NCBI RefSeq assembly: GCF_014649535.1
Contig: NZ_BMTF01000002.1
Span: 62,001-126,000, forward strand
Direction of reading: 5' to 3'
From: Streptomyces gelaticus
GTDB lineage: Bacteria > Actinomycetota > Actinomycetes > Streptomycetales > Streptomycetaceae
Length of the DNA stretch: 64,000 nt
The position numbers and the translations under genes were made by a program. Positions 44,896-55,440 of the stretch are shown one piece after another. The first letter of the stretch is position 1. Every line of letters begins with the position of its first letter. The notes below the pieces were generated by a model. That model was not told the origin of the DNA. It saw only the letters and a list, made by a program, of their open reading frames with translations, and searched no databases.

Positions 44896-44976
44896 GCGCC
44901 AGCCGGTCCGGTCCGGCGGCTCCGGACGCAGCACGGCTGATCAGCGGTGCAGCGGCAGACGGAGTACGCACCTGGA

Positions 44977-45012
44977 CCCCCGATCGGGTGCTTCGCCCCG
45001 TATGATCGGGGG
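44977..45012 (+). terminator. Inverted repeat downstream of the methyltransferase gene
   Basis: A perfect 9-bp inverted repeat (CCCCCGATC with GATCGGGGG) and an 18-nt loop, 81 bp after the methyltransferase stop. The 3' arm overlaps a TATGAT, so it could instead be an operator at the promoter of the next gene. Confidence 0.4.
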
Positions 45013-45189
45013 ACACCATCCGGCATGACGGATCGGAGGTTGGGGAATCAACGCCTCAGCAGCTGAGCCGTTGTGGCGGCCCGGACTGGCTGATGGGCAA
45101 GAAGGCGGGTTTCACGGGGGCGATTCCCTGCCTATCCTGGAAGGGCCGCATACCGGCCGCCCCCCGCGGCCGACGACGAGGAGGACTCC

Positions 45190-45582
45190 GTGCCGCTCTC
45201 GGAGCACGAGCAGCGAATGCTCGAGCAAATGGAGCGAGCGCTGTACGCCGAAGATCCCAAGTTCGCGACAGCGCTCGAGGGAAGCGGGCTGCGTACGTAC
45301 ACCCGGCGACGGGTCTACCAGGCGGTCGCAGGCTTCCTGGTGGGTATCGCGCTCCTCATGGCCGGAATGGTCGCCCAGCTCATCTGGATCAGTGTGGTGG
45401 GATTTCTCGTCATGCTGGGCTGCGCGGTCCTTGCGGTCACCGGGTGGCGCAAGGCACCCAAACCGGGCGAGCATCCGGCAGCAGGAGGCGCCGGTGAGCG
45501 CGGTCGGCCCAGGCAGCGCCGGACCGTGATGAACCGCATCGAGCAGCGGTGGCAGCGCCGCCGCGACGAGCAGGGCCAGTAG
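45190..45582 (+). CDS. DUF3040 membrane protein
   Basis: A 130-residue protein of the DUF3040 type. It has the signature N-terminus PLSEHEQRMLEQMERALYAEDPKFA, two membrane helices (AGFLVGIALLMAGMVAQLIW and ISVVGFLVMLGCAVLAVTGW) and a basic Arg/Gln C-terminal tail. DUF3040 genes are conserved near dcw clusters in actinobacteria (the Rv2169c position), hinting at a division or envelope role, but no function is known. GTG 45190 follows GAGGAGG. A -10-like TATCCT lies about 50 bp upstream. Confidence 0.82.
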   Translation: MPLSEHEQRMLEQMERALYAEDPKFATALEGSGLRTYTRRRVYQAVAGFLVGIALLMAGMVAQLIWISVVGFLVMLGCAVLAVTGWRKAPKPGEHPAAGGAGERGRPRQRRTVMNRIEQRWQRRRDEQGQ

Positions 45583-45601
45583 GCCCTCGGACATACTTGG
45601 T

Positions 45602-45633
45602 GAGGGGCGGCCGCGACTTCGCGGCCGCCCCTC
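45602..45633. terminator. Strong bidirectional terminator between DUF3040 and transglutaminase genes
   Basis: A perfect 15-bp stem (GAGGGGCGGCCGCGA and its complement) with a very short loop, 19 bp after the DUF3040 stop, between convergent genes. Confidence 0.8.
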
Positions 45634-45741
45634 ATGCGTGCCCGGCACAGGCCGCGGCGGGTGGCCGTCGGCCCGGCTTCCTTGCGGCCGGGCCCTCGCG
45701 AGAGGCGTCCCTACGGGCCTTCGCGAGGGCCACGGCCCCGG

Positions 45742-48237
45742 TCACCCCTGCTGGCGCGACGGCCGCCGGAGCCGTCCCGCCCACCGGTCCCGGCGCCACA
45801 GCGCCGTCCACCTGCCGGTGACCGCCGCCCAGCGGTCCGAGGCCGCCCAGATCACCCGAACGGCCGAGCGCGGTGCCACCACGGCCCGGATCCGGGTGAT
45901 CCGGTCGGCAGAGGCCCGCAGACCGGCTCGTGCCGTTTCCACGTCCTCGGCCAGCCCGGTGCTCGGCCGGGGCTCGGGTGCGTAGAGGACCTGCTCCACC
46001 GCCCCGGCGACCCGGTGCACCGCGGCCGCCGCATCGGGTCCCAGCTGCCCGAGCCGCACCACCCGGGCCGCCGCCTTGCGCGGGGTCCGGGAGTCGTCCG
46101 GCTCGATGCCGTGGTCCCAGGCCGTGTCGGTGATCTCCTGCCAGGCCGCGAGCGTGCCGGACACCGCGTGCACCGGCGCGCGGCCCGGTTCGGCGCTGCG
46201 GTCCGAACCGGTGCCGGCGCCGGTGACACCCTGCTCCGTGGGCGGCGTACGCCGGGCGGAGAGGCCCAGCCTGCGCCTGCGGGCCCGGAGCCGCCAGAGC
46301 AGCGGCAGCAGCGGCAGTGCGAGGACCACCACGGCGAGCAGGACCAGACCGACGACGGTGCCCGTCGGTGTCCCGGAATCCGTCGGAGCCGCCACCCCGG
46401 GAGCCGCCGTGCTGCCGCACTCGCCCTGCTTGCGCATCTGCGCCGGGCAGCTGTCCGGGACGGACGGTGCGGCCGAGGGAGCCGCGGAGGAGCCCTTCTC
46501 CGGCAGGGCCGGGACGTTCGTGTCGCCCGTGGGGGCGGCTTCCTGGGTGTACGAGGGTGTGCTGCCCCGCGTCGGAGTCGGCTCGAAACGGGTCCACCCG
46601 GCGCCCTCGAAGTAGAGCTCGGGCCAGGCATGGGCGTCGCGCAGGCCCACCGAGACCGAACCGTCCGACTGGCCGGTGCCGGGGGTGAAGCCCACCGCGA
46701 CCCGGGCCGGAATGCCCAGCGTCCGTGCCATCGCGGCCATCGCGAAGGAGAAGTGGACGCAGAACCCCTGCTTGTCCTTGAGGAACCGGCTGATCGCCGC
46801 GCTCCCGGTGCCCGAGTTCACCGAGGTGTCATAGGTGAAGCCGCCGCCCGAGGCGAAGTAGTCCTGCAGCTTCACCGCCCGCTCGTAATCGTTGGCGGCG
46901 CCCTTGGTCACCCTGTCCGCAGTCTCCTCGACCACCTTCGGCAGGGAGGCGGGAACGCGGGTGTACTCGCGCCGCAGAGCGGCCGGTGCGGGGCCCGCCG
47001 TGGCGAGCTGCTCGGCGGTCGGCTCGACCACCAGGCTGGAGACCTGGTACTGGGCGCCGCGGGTGGTCTCCCCGCGGTCACCGACGAGCGTGCGTCCCTC
47101 CGGTTCGTACCGCCAGCGTCCGTCGACCTTGACCTCGGTCGCCGGATAGGGGAGCGGCAGATAGGTCTGCTGGTAGGAACGGGAGGCGGAGATGTTCGTC
47201 CTGATCTCCGTGACCGCCACGTCCGGGCCGAGACCCGCCGGATCGGGGAGCCGCTTCGGCACGTCCTTCAGACGGCGCGTGGAGGGCCGCCACTCGCTCC
47301 CGTTGAACTGGTCCAGGGCCAGAATCCGCAGATAGAAGTCCTGCGGGGCACCGGAATTGGTGCGGTAGGACATCACCTGCCGGTTCTCCGGCTGGTTCAG
47401 ATTGTCCTGCAGCGAGACCAGCGGGTTCACCGCGGAGATGGTGCCGCCGCCGCCCTTGCCGTTCCCGCCGCCGCCCGTCCCGGCCAGCAGCCCGCCGCCG
47501 AGCGCCGGAAGCGCCGCCGGGACGACCAGCGCGACGCCCAGCGCCAGCGCGCCGATCCGGCGCCCGGTGCGGACCGGGGCCGTCGGCCGGGTGCTCGACA
47601 TCGCCGCACCGACCGCCGGACCCCCTGGGGATCTGGCGGCCGCGCCGCTGAAGACCCGCCCCCACTGGGAGAGCCGGTCCCGGCCCTCGGCCAGCAGAAG
47701 CAGCAGATAGCCACCGGCCGCCAGCAGGAACCAGAGCCAGTCCGCCCCGCCCTCGGACAGCCCCGCGGCCACCGAGTAGAGGGCGAGGAGCGGCAGACCC
47801 GCCGGGGCCGCGCTGCGGAACGTCACCGCGAGGGCGTCCACCGCCAGTCCGACCAGCAGCACACCACCGATCAGCATCAGCCGGATGCCGTCCGTCACAG
47901 GGGCCGGAGCGGCATACCTACCGACGTCCTCGGCGCCCGACGTCAGCAGATGCGCGAGCCGCTGGACGGCCTCCGGGCCGGGCAGCAGACCGGCCACCGC
48001 CTGCTGCCGGGCGAAGACCACTGTCAGCACGACCAGCGTGACCAGCACCTGCGCCGCGACGACCAGGGCACGGGGCACGGGCGCCCGGCGAACGAGCGCC
48101 CCCGCACCGCTCTGGACCGCCAGCAGGAATGCGGCCTGCAGGATCCACCCGGCCGGTTCGACCAGCGGCAGCATCGAGGCCGCCGCCATCACTGTCGCCG
48201 CAAAGGCGCACAGCGCCAGCCGACCACGACTGCTCAT
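45742..48237 (-). CDS. Transglutaminase-like membrane protein (DUF3488/TgpA type)
   Basis: An 831-residue membrane protein. The N-terminal ~270 residues hold about six helices. An extracytoplasmic transglutaminase-like domain follows with the catalytic Cys in DKQGFCVHFSFAMAAMARTLG, the His in RDAHAWPELYF and the Asp/Glu in GWTRFEPTPTRG. A Pro/Ser linker, one more helix and a cytoplasmic DUF4129-like tail complete it. This is the TgpA (DUF3488) layout found beside MoxR and DUF58 genes. Its ATG overlaps the DUF58 stop (ATGA). It probably acts on envelope proteins; the substrate is unknown. Confidence 0.87.
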   Translation of the reverse strand: MSSRGRLALCAFAATVMAAASMLPLVEPAGWILQAAFLLAVQSGAGALVRRAPVPRALVVAAQVLVTLVVLTVVFARQQAVAGLLPGPEAVQRLAHLLTSGAEDVGRYAAPAPVTDGIRLMLIGGVLLVGLAVDALAVTFRSAAPAGLPLLALYSVAAGLSEGGADWLWFLLAAGGYLLLLLAEGRDRLSQWGRVFSGAAARSPGGPAVGAAMSSTRPTAPVRTGRRIGALALGVALVVPAALPALGGGLLAGTGGGGNGKGGGGTISAVNPLVSLQDNLNQPENRQVMSYRTNSGAPQDFYLRILALDQFNGSEWRPSTRRLKDVPKRLPDPAGLGPDVAVTEIRTNISASRSYQQTYLPLPYPATEVKVDGRWRYEPEGRTLVGDRGETTRGAQYQVSSLVVEPTAEQLATAGPAPAALRREYTRVPASLPKVVEETADRVTKGAANDYERAVKLQDYFASGGGFTYDTSVNSGTGSAAISRFLKDKQGFCVHFSFAMAAMARTLGIPARVAVGFTPGTGQSDGSVSVGLRDAHAWPELYFEGAGWTRFEPTPTRGSTPSYTQEAAPTGDTNVPALPEKGSSAAPSAAPSVPDSCPAQMRKQGECGSTAAPGVAAPTDSGTPTGTVVGLVLLAVVVLALPLLPLLWRLRARRRRLGLSARRTPPTEQGVTGAGTGSDRSAEPGRAPVHAVSGTLAAWQEITDTAWDHGIEPDDSRTPRKAAARVVRLGQLGPDAAAAVHRVAGAVEQVLYAPEPRPSTGLAEDVETARAGLRASADRITRIRAVVAPRSAVRVIWAASDRWAAVTGRWTALWRRDRWAGRLRRPSRQQG

Positions 48238-49624
48238 GACCAACCCCCGGAGAAACCTGTCGTGCCGTCCGCGGCGCCGCCGATGTCGGCGGACTGCGCC
48301 GCCACGTCCTGGTGCCCCGCCTGCTGCCAGTAGCGGGCGAGACCGGTCCCGGGTGCCACCGCCACGGCCGTCCAGCCCGATTCCCGCAGCAGCCGCAGCC
48401 GCCGCTCGGACGCCTCGCGCGCCGCTGCGCGCGGGACATCGCCCTGCACCCAGTCCGCGCTGTCCAGTACGAAGGCGACTGCGCCGCCGCTGCGCTGCCG
48501 CATCCGCGCCGCCACCGCCGCCTGCTCCTCGTCCAGATCACCGAAGAAGGCGACCAGCAGCCCTTCGTTGCCGCCGCGCAGCACGTCGTACGCGCGCGAC
48601 AGACCACCGCCGTCGGAATGGTCGACCACCGCCAGGGTGTCCAGCATCAGCCCCGCGGAGTCGGCGGACTCGTGTGTCGATCCGGCGAAGCCGCCCTCGC
48701 CCTCGCCGGGAACCGCGTTCCCGTCGTCGGTCAGCAGCCGGACGGCGAAGCCCCGCTCCAGCATGTGCGTCAGCGCGGAAGCGGCCCCGGACACCGCCCA
48801 TTCGAAGGCGGAGTCGGGCCCCGCCCCCTGGTAGGCGATCCGCCGGGTGTCCAGCAGCACCGTGCACCTGGCCCGCTGCGGCTGCTCCTCGCGGCGCACC
48901 ATCAGCTCGCCGTAGCGCGCCGTCGAGCGCCAGTGGACCCGGCGCAGATCGTCGCCGTGCCGGTAGCCGCGGGGGATCACGTCGTCGTCCCCGGCCAGCG
49001 CCAGGGAACGCTGCCGTCCCTCGCCGTACCCCGGGGCCTCGCCGGCCAGCCGCACCGGCGGCAACGGCTCGGTCCGCGGAATGACGACGAGGGTGTCGTA
49101 CGCGCTGAACGAACGGGTCAGCTCGCACATCCCGAACGGATCGCTCAGCCGCAGCTGCAACGGTCCGAGCGGATAGCGCCCGCGCAGATCCGACCGCACC
49201 CGGTAGGACACCTCACGACGGCCGCCCGTCTCCACCCGGTCCAGCACGAACCGGGGCCGCGGCCCGAGCACATAGGGCACCCGGTCCTGGAGCATCAGCA
49301 GCCCGGTGGGCATCCGTGACACGTTCTCCATCCGCAGATGAACCCGCGCCTCGGTGCCCGCCGGGACCCGGGACGGCGTGAGCCGCCGGGTGCCCGCGAC
49401 CCGGTAGCGGGTGCGGACGAGCACCGCCACGCAGACCAGCGGCAGTGCGGTGAGCAGCAGCCCGACCCGCAGCAGATCCGCCTGGCCGAGCACATAGGCG
49501 CAGATCGCCGCGGCGATCCCGGCCGCCAGAAAGGACCGCCCACGGGTGGTCAGCCCGCCCAGGGCGGCCCGCAGACCGCCCTTCTCGTCGCCGTCGTCCA
49601 TCGCGGCCGGACCCCCGGCGGTCA

Positions 49625-49625
<1 letters not shown>
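48234..49625 (-). CDS. DUF58 protein with von Willebrand-like domain
   Basis: A 463-residue protein with two membrane helices near the N-terminus. The DUF58 signature is IPRGYRHGDDLRRVHWRSTARYGELMVRRE, represented here by its GYRHGDDLRRVHWR core. A C-terminal vWA-like half follows. DUF58 proteins are the usual partners of MoxR ATPases and often bind metals at a MIDAS-like site. The ATG at 49625 shares its first base with the moxR stop (TGATG), showing tight coupling. It is the middle gene of the MoxR-DUF58-transglutaminase operon. Confidence 0.85.
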
Positions 49626-50668
<1,043 letters not shown>

Positions 50669-50911
50669 CCGGCCCTCCTCGGCCCTGCCCCACGCTCACC
50701 AGGAGCAGGGGATACCCCATTCACGGGCCGACGCGCACACAGCGGTCCGGCCCACCCCGAAACACGGACACCCCTCCTGGACATGTCCGCGGGATGTCAC
50801 ACGGGCATTCTTGTTGCCGTTACCGCTTCGTGTCACTCGCCTGTGGACAAGTAGGGGCGATATGCCGGTTTCGGGAGGGTTTTCGGTTCCGGGTGGGCGG
50901 CATCCGGCCGG

Positions 50912-51475
50912 TCAGGAGGCAGGGAGGATCTCCCGCAGCAGGCCGGTGGTCACATCGAAGACGAAGCCGCGGACGTCGTCCGTGTGCAGCAGGAACGGCG
51001 AGGTGCGCACGCGCTGCATCGACTGGCGTACGTCCTGGTCGGCGTCCTTGTACGCCTCGACCGCCCAGACCGGACGCTGGCCGACCTCGGCCTCCAGCTC
51101 CTGGCGGAATTCCTCGGTGATCGACTCCAGGCCGCAATTGGTGTGGTGAATGAGTATGACGCTGCGCGTGCCGAGGGCCCGCTGGCTGATGGTCAGCGAA
51201 CGGATCACGTCGTCGGTGACCACGCCGCCCGCGTTGCGGATGGTGTGGCAGTCACCGAGCGCCAGGCCGAGCGCGTCGTGCAGGTCGAGCCGGGCGTCCA
51301 TGCAGGCGACCACGGCGACGCGCAGCACCGGCTTGGCGTCCATGCCCGGGTCTTCGAAATCGGCGGCGTACCGGACGTTCGCCTCGACGAGGCGATCGGT
51401 GACCGTGTCCCCGGTGCGGGCCCGGTCGGCGGCCGGGGCGGATGGACCGGCGGGGGATTGCGCGGAAGTCGACAT
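50912..51475 (-). CDS. Beta-class carbonic anhydrase
   Basis: A 187-residue beta-carbonic anhydrase interconverting CO2 and bicarbonate. The zinc ligands and catalytic dyad are visible: Cys and Asp-Arg in ACMDARLD, and His plus Cys in HHTNCG. A short Ala/Ser/Pro-rich N-terminal tail precedes the core. ATG 51475 is chosen; upstream in-frame codons would add a Trp/Val-rich stretch crossing the promoter. It is divergent from the dcw operon. Bicarbonate supply for fatty-acid and aspartate-derived synthesis is a plausible role. Confidence 0.87.
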   Translation of the reverse strand: MSTSAQSPAGPSAPAADRARTGDTVTDRLVEANVRYAADFEDPGMDAKPVLRVAVVACMDARLDLHDALGLALGDCHTIRNAGGVVTDDVIRSLTISQRALGTRSVILIHHTNCGLESITEEFRQELEAEVGQRPVWAVEAYKDADQDVRQSMQRVRTSPFLLHTDDVRGFVFDVTTGLLREILPAS

Positions 51476-51856
51476 GGCTATGACGTTATCCCCCGCACCC
51501 GCGTCCGTCGTGCTGTGAGAAGGGACAAAGAACGTCAACGAGACTTGTTGTGAGGTAACCCACAAGCCTCGCAGTCGCGCGTCCGGGCGGGTGAACGGAG
51601 GGCGGGGCGACGCGCAGCCGGGCTGATTGATCGGGAATCGATCGAATGGCAGGGTGGACTAAAGTAACGGGAAGTTACCGACACCCTGCACATTCCGTAG
51701 AATTCCCCTGTGTGTGCGGCGTACGTACGGGCCCGGCCCTCTCCCGCTCGCCGGTCGGCCGGCGCCCCTTCCCCGGCGCCTGACGACCTCCCCTTCTGAG
51801 CGGGCGGGGACCAGGCCGTACGTGCGGCCACCCGGGACCTGAGCCTGAGAGGGCGC
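51476..51856. promoter_or_regulatory. Divergent carbonic anhydrase/dcw promoter region
   Basis: A 381-bp gap with no gene; in particular no mraZ is present ahead of rsmH. TTACCG (51675-51680) and TAGAAT (51698-51703), spaced 17 bp, make a plausible plus-strand promoter for the dcw operon. A GTAAC/GTTAC inverted repeat (51664-51678) overlaps the -35. Nearer the carbonic anhydrase gene, TTGTG and CACAA form an inverted repeat at 51548-51565. All are candidates from inspection only. Confidence 0.5.
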
Positions 51857-52822
51857 ATGAGCCAGACCCGACACGTCCCGGTGATGCTCCAGCGGTGCCT
51901 GGACCTGTTGGCCCCGGCTCTGGAAGCGCCGGGCCCGCAGGCGCCCGTGGTCGTCGACTGCACCCTCGGCCTCGGCGGGCACAGTGAAGCGCTGCTCTCC
52001 GCCTTCCCCTCCGTACGGCTGATCGGGCTGGACCGCGACAAGGAGGCGCTGCGGCTCTCCGGCGAGCGGCTCGCCCCGTACGGCGACCGGGCCACTCTGG
52101 TGCACGCGGTCTACGACGAACTGCCCGAGGTGCTCGACAGGCTCGGCATCCCGAAGGTCCAGGGCGTCCTGTTCGACCTCGGCGTCTCCTCCATGCAGCT
52201 GGACGAGGCCGACCGCGGATTCGCGTACGCCCAGGACGCCCCGCTCGACATGCGGATGGACCAGACGACCGGCATCGGCGCGGCCGAGGTGCTGAACACC
52301 TATCCGCCGGGCGAACTGGTCCGGATCCTGCGCGCGTACGGCGAGGAGAAGCAGGCCAAGCGGATCGTCTCGGCGATCGTGCGCGAGCGCGAGAAGGAGC
52401 CGTTCAGCAACAGCGCCCGGCTCGTCGAGCTGATCCGTGACTCGCTGCCCCAGGCAGCCAAGCGCACCGGTGGCAACCCCGCCAAACGGACGTTCCAGGC
52501 GCTGCGCATCGAGGTCAATGGCGAGCTCACCGTCCTGGAGCGGGCCATTCCGGCCGCCGTCCAGAGCCTCGCGGTCGGCGGCCGCATCGCCGTCCTCTCG
52601 TACCACTCGCTGGAGGACCGGCTGGTCAAGCAGGTCTTCGCGGCGGGCGCCGCCACCACGGCGCCGCCCGGACTGCCGGTCGTCCCCGAGCGCTACCAGC
52701 CCCGGCTGAAGCTGCTGACCCGCGGCGCGGAACTGCCCACGGAGGAGGAGGTCGCCGAGAACCGGCGCGCCGCCCCCGCCCGGCTGCGCGGCGCCCAGCG
52801 GATCCGCGAGGAGGAACGATGA
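51857..52822 (+). CDS. rsmH: 16S rRNA m4C1402 methyltransferase RsmH (MraW)
   Basis: A 321-residue SAM-dependent methyltransferase that modifies C1402 of 16S rRNA. Landmarks are [27 protein letters not shown] (SAM-binding), [18 protein letters not shown] and the C-terminal [14 protein letters not shown]. It is the standard first gene of the dcw cluster. ATG 51857 follows GAGAGGG. Its last codons supply a GGAGGA ribosome-binding site for the tiny ORF that overlaps its stop. Confidence 0.95.
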   Translation: MSQTRHVPVMLQRCLDLLAPALEAPGPQAPVVVDCTLGLGGHSEALLSAFPSVRLIGLDRDKEALRLSGERLAPYGDRATLVHAVYDELPEVLDRLGIPKVQGVLFDLGVSSMQLDEADRGFAYAQDAPLDMRMDQTTGIGAAEVLNTYPPGELVRILRAYGEEKQAKRIVSAIVREREKEPFSNSARLVELIRDSLPQAAKRTGGNPAKRTFQALRIEVNGELTVLERAIPAAVQSLAVGGRIAVLSYHSLEDRLVKQVFAAGAATTAPPGLPVVPERYQPRLKLLTRGAELPTEEEVAENRRAAPARLRGAQRIREEER

Positions 52823-52875
52823 CCGTCCGGCGCCGGGGGACCCGGAAGCCGGCGGCGCGGGGGGCGGCGCGGTGA
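52819..52875 (+). CDS. 18-codon mini-ORF coupling rsmH to ftsL
   Basis: The ATG overlaps the rsmH stop (ATGA) and has GGAGGA 3-4 nt upstream. It encodes [18 protein letters not shown], a very basic peptide, and its TGA overlaps the ftsL GTG (GTGA). The peptide itself may be irrelevant. The arrangement would let ribosomes finish here and reinitiate at ftsL, whose own ribosome-binding site is poor. It could be chance in a GC-rich genome; conservation would decide. Confidence 0.45.
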   Translation: MTVRRRGTRKPAARGAAR

Positions 52876-53435
52876 GCAAACCGGCCGGGCAGTTGAGAGG
52901 GCGCGCCGCGCGGCTCGCCCGGCTGATGCCGTCCGGGCCCAGCAATGCGGCCCGTACCCCCTTCGTCCTGCTGGTCGTGGTGCTGCTGGGCGGCGGCCTG
53001 ATCACGCTCCTGGTGCTCAACTCGGCCCTCAATGAAGGGTCGTTCAGGCTGAGCGAGCTGAAGAAGCGGACCACCGAGCTCACCGACGAGCAGCAGGCTC
53101 TCCAGCACGACGTCGACAACTACTCCAAGCCGGACGCCCTGGAGCGGCGCGCCCGCGAACTGGGCATGGTGCCCGGCGGCAGCCCCGCCTTCCTGAACCC
53201 GGACGGCACGGTCCGCGGCGTACCCGCCGAGACCACCGCCGACCCCGTCCCCACCCCGCCTCCGCCGAAGAGCAGTACGCCGACGGCGCCCCCCGCCACC
53301 ACCCCGGCCTCGCCCGCCCCGCCGGCACCGGCCGGCTCCCCGGGCACCGTGGTGCCGCCCTCCAGCGCCTCCGCGACCCCGGCGGCCGGGCCGGGTACCC
53401 CGGCAGACCAGTCCCCGACGAGCCCCGGCAGGTGA
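52872..53435 (+). CDS. ftsL: Cell division protein FtsL
   Basis: A 187-residue bitopic division protein. A short basic cytoplasmic N-terminus (GRAARLARL) is followed by one membrane helix (FVLLVVVLLGGGLITLLVL). An extracytoplasmic coiled coil of ~60 residues ends in RRARELGMVPGG, the typical FtsL/DivIC close. The last ~80 residues are a Pro/Ala/Ser/Thr-rich tail. FtsL forms the FtsQ-FtsL-FtsB complex that activates FtsW-FtsI. GTG 52872 overlaps the mini-ORF stop; no strong ribosome-binding site is visible. Confidence 0.87.
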   Translation: MSKPAGQLRGRAARLARLMPSGPSNAARTPFVLLVVVLLGGGLITLLVLNSALNEGSFRLSELKKRTTELTDEQQALQHDVDNYSKPDALERRARELGMVPGGSPAFLNPDGTVRGVPAETTADPVPTPPPPKSSTPTAPPATTPASPAPPAPAGSPGTVVPPSSASATPAAGPGTPADQSPTSPGR

Positions 53436-53439
53436 CGCA

Positions 53440-55422
53440 GTGCCGCCCAAGGATCCACCGCGCCGCCGGGTTCCCGGCCCCGCGCGCCCGCGCAGCGCCG
53501 CAGGCGGCCAGGGGCGCCCGAGGCCCGCGGCCCGCCGTCCGCCCTCCCCGGCCCGGCGCCCCCAACCGCCCCGCGGCCGGACCGCCCGCCCGCTGCGGCT
53601 CGGCAACCCGCGCCCACGGCTCCGCCTGGTCAGCCTCGCCCTGACGCTCGTCATGCTGGCGTTCGTCGTCAGGCTGCTCCAGGTCCAGGCCGTCGACGCC
53701 AGTGCGTACGCGGCCAAGGCCAAGGAGAACCGCTACCTCAGCTACACGATCTCCGCCGAGCGCGGCGAGATCACCGACCGCAGCGGGATCGCCCTGGCCA
53801 CCAGCGTCGACGCGTACAACATCACCGCCGATCCCTCGATGTTCACGCCCGAGTTCAGCAAGGCCCCCGACGCACCCCAGCAGGCGGCGGCGCTCCTCGC
53901 CCCGATTCTCGGCACCGATGCCACCGAGCTGACCCGGAAGCTGTCCCGGAAGGGCCGCTACGTCGTCCTGGCCCGCCGCCAGACCCCGCAGGTCTGGAAC
54001 CAGATCAAGGACCTCAAGTCCGTCTTCGCCGAGAAGGCGGGCAAGGACCGGGCGGGCGGCGGCCCGGGAGCCAATGTGCTCGCCGGGGTCTTCCAGGAGG
54101 CGACCACCAAGAGGGTCTACCCCAACGGGGGTCTCGCCGCCGGGATACTGGGTTACGTCAACGCCGACGGCGAGGGCGCGGGCGGCCTCGAATCGCAGCT
54201 GGACAAGGAGCTCGCGGGCGAGGACGGCAAGATCAGGTACGCCCAGTCCGGCGGCCGGCGGGTGCCCACCGCGGGGACCGAAGAGGTCCCGGCCGTCCCC
54301 GGGGCCGACGTCGAGCTGACCATCGACCGCGACATCCAGTGGGCCGCCCAGAAGGCCATCACCGACCAGGTGAAGAAGTCCAAGGCCGACCGCGGCTACG
54401 TCGTCGTGCAGAACACCCGGACCGGAGAGGTCCTCGCCATGGCCAACGCGCCCGGCTTCGACCCCAACGACCTCTCGCAGGCCGATGCGGCGTCGCTGGG
54501 CAACGCCGCCCTCCAGGACGTCTACGAACCCGGCTCCACCAGCAAGGTCATGTCCATGGCCGCCGTGCTGGAGGAGGGCGTCGCCACCCCGGGCACCCAT
54601 GTCACCGTCCCCAACCGGCTGCACCGCGGCGACCGGCTCTTCAAGGACGACATCGACCACCCCACCTGGTACCTCACGCTCAACGGCGTACTCGCCAAGT
54701 CCAGCAACATCGGCACCATCCTGGCCACCGGCGAACTGGGCAGGACCCAGGCCGAGGCCAACAAGGTCCTCTACTCCTACCTGCGCAAGTTCGGGATCGG
54801 CTCGCCGACCGGTCTCGACTACCCGGGCGAGACCCCCGGCATCCTCGCCAAGCCCAAGGACTGGTCGACCTCGCAGCAGTACACGATCCCGTTCGGCCAG
54901 GGTCTCTCGCTCAACGCCATGCAGGCCGCCTCCATCTACTCGACGATCGCCAACGACGGGCTCCGCGTCGCGCCCACGCTGGTACGCGGCACCAGGGGCG
55001 CCGACGGCCACTTCACGGCTGCCGCCCCGCCCGGGCGGACCAGGGTGGTCAGCGCGAAGACCGCCAAGACGCTCGCCGCCATGCTGGAGTCGGTGGTCGG
55101 CGACGAGGAGGGCACCGGAACGAAGGCCAAGATCCCCGGCTACCGGGTGGCGGGCAAGACCGGTACGGCCAACCGCGTCGACCCGGTACGCGGCGGCTAC
55201 CACGGCTACACCGCGTCCTTCGCGGGCTTCGCCCCCGCCGACAAACCGCAGGTCACCGTCTACTGCGCGATCCAGAACCCGACCAAGGGCAGCTATTTCG
55301 GCGGCCAGATCTGCGGACCGATCTACAAGCAGGTCATGGAGTTCGCGCTCAAGACGCTCCAGACCCCACCGTCCGGCAGCGGGCCAGCCCGGCTGCCGGT
55401 GTCCTTCGATCCCGGCGAGTGA
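53440..55422 (+). CDS. ftsI: Septal penicillin-binding protein FtsI (PBP3)
   Basis: A 660-residue class B transpeptidase for septal peptidoglycan. An Arg/Pro-rich cytoplasmic tail of ~60 residues is followed by one membrane helix (about 64-82) and the pedestal (AERGEITDRSG). The transpeptidase domain has the nucleophile Ser366 in the SxxK motif (PGSTSK), SSN, and KTGT near the C-terminus. The GTG at 53440 is 4 bp past the ftsL stop. The basic tail is much longer than in E. coli FtsI and may be a docking site for other division proteins. Confidence 0.95.
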   Translation: MPPKDPPRRRVPGPARPRSAAGGQGRPRPAARRPPSPARRPQPPRGRTARPLRLGNPRPRLRLVSLALTLVMLAFVVRLLQVQAVDASAYAAKAKENRYLSYTISAERGEITDRSGIALATSVDAYNITADPSMFTPEFSKAPDAPQQAAALLAPILGTDATELTRKLSRKGRYVVLARRQTPQVWNQIKDLKSVFAEKAGKDRAGGGPGANVLAGVFQEATTKRVYPNGGLAAGILGYVNADGEGAGGLESQLDKELAGEDGKIRYAQSGGRRVPTAGTEEVPAVPGADVELTIDRDIQWAAQKAITDQVKKSKADRGYVVVQNTRTGEVLAMANAPGFDPNDLSQADAASLGNAALQDVYEPGSTSKVMSMAAVLEEGVATPGTHVTVPNRLHRGDRLFKDDIDHPTWYLTLNGVLAKSSNIGTILATGELGRTQAEANKVLYSYLRKFGIGSPTGLDYPGETPGILAKPKDWSTSQQYTIPFGQGLSLNAMQAASIYSTIANDGLRVAPTLVRGTRGADGHFTAAAPPGRTRVVSAKTAKTLAAMLESVVGDEEGTGTKAKIPGYRVAGKTGTANRVDPVRGGYHGYTASFAGFAPADKPQVTVYCAIQNPTKGSYFGGQICGPIYKQVMEFALKTLQTPPSGSGPARLPVSFDPGE

Positions 55423-55440
55423 ACTCGGGGAAACCATCCA

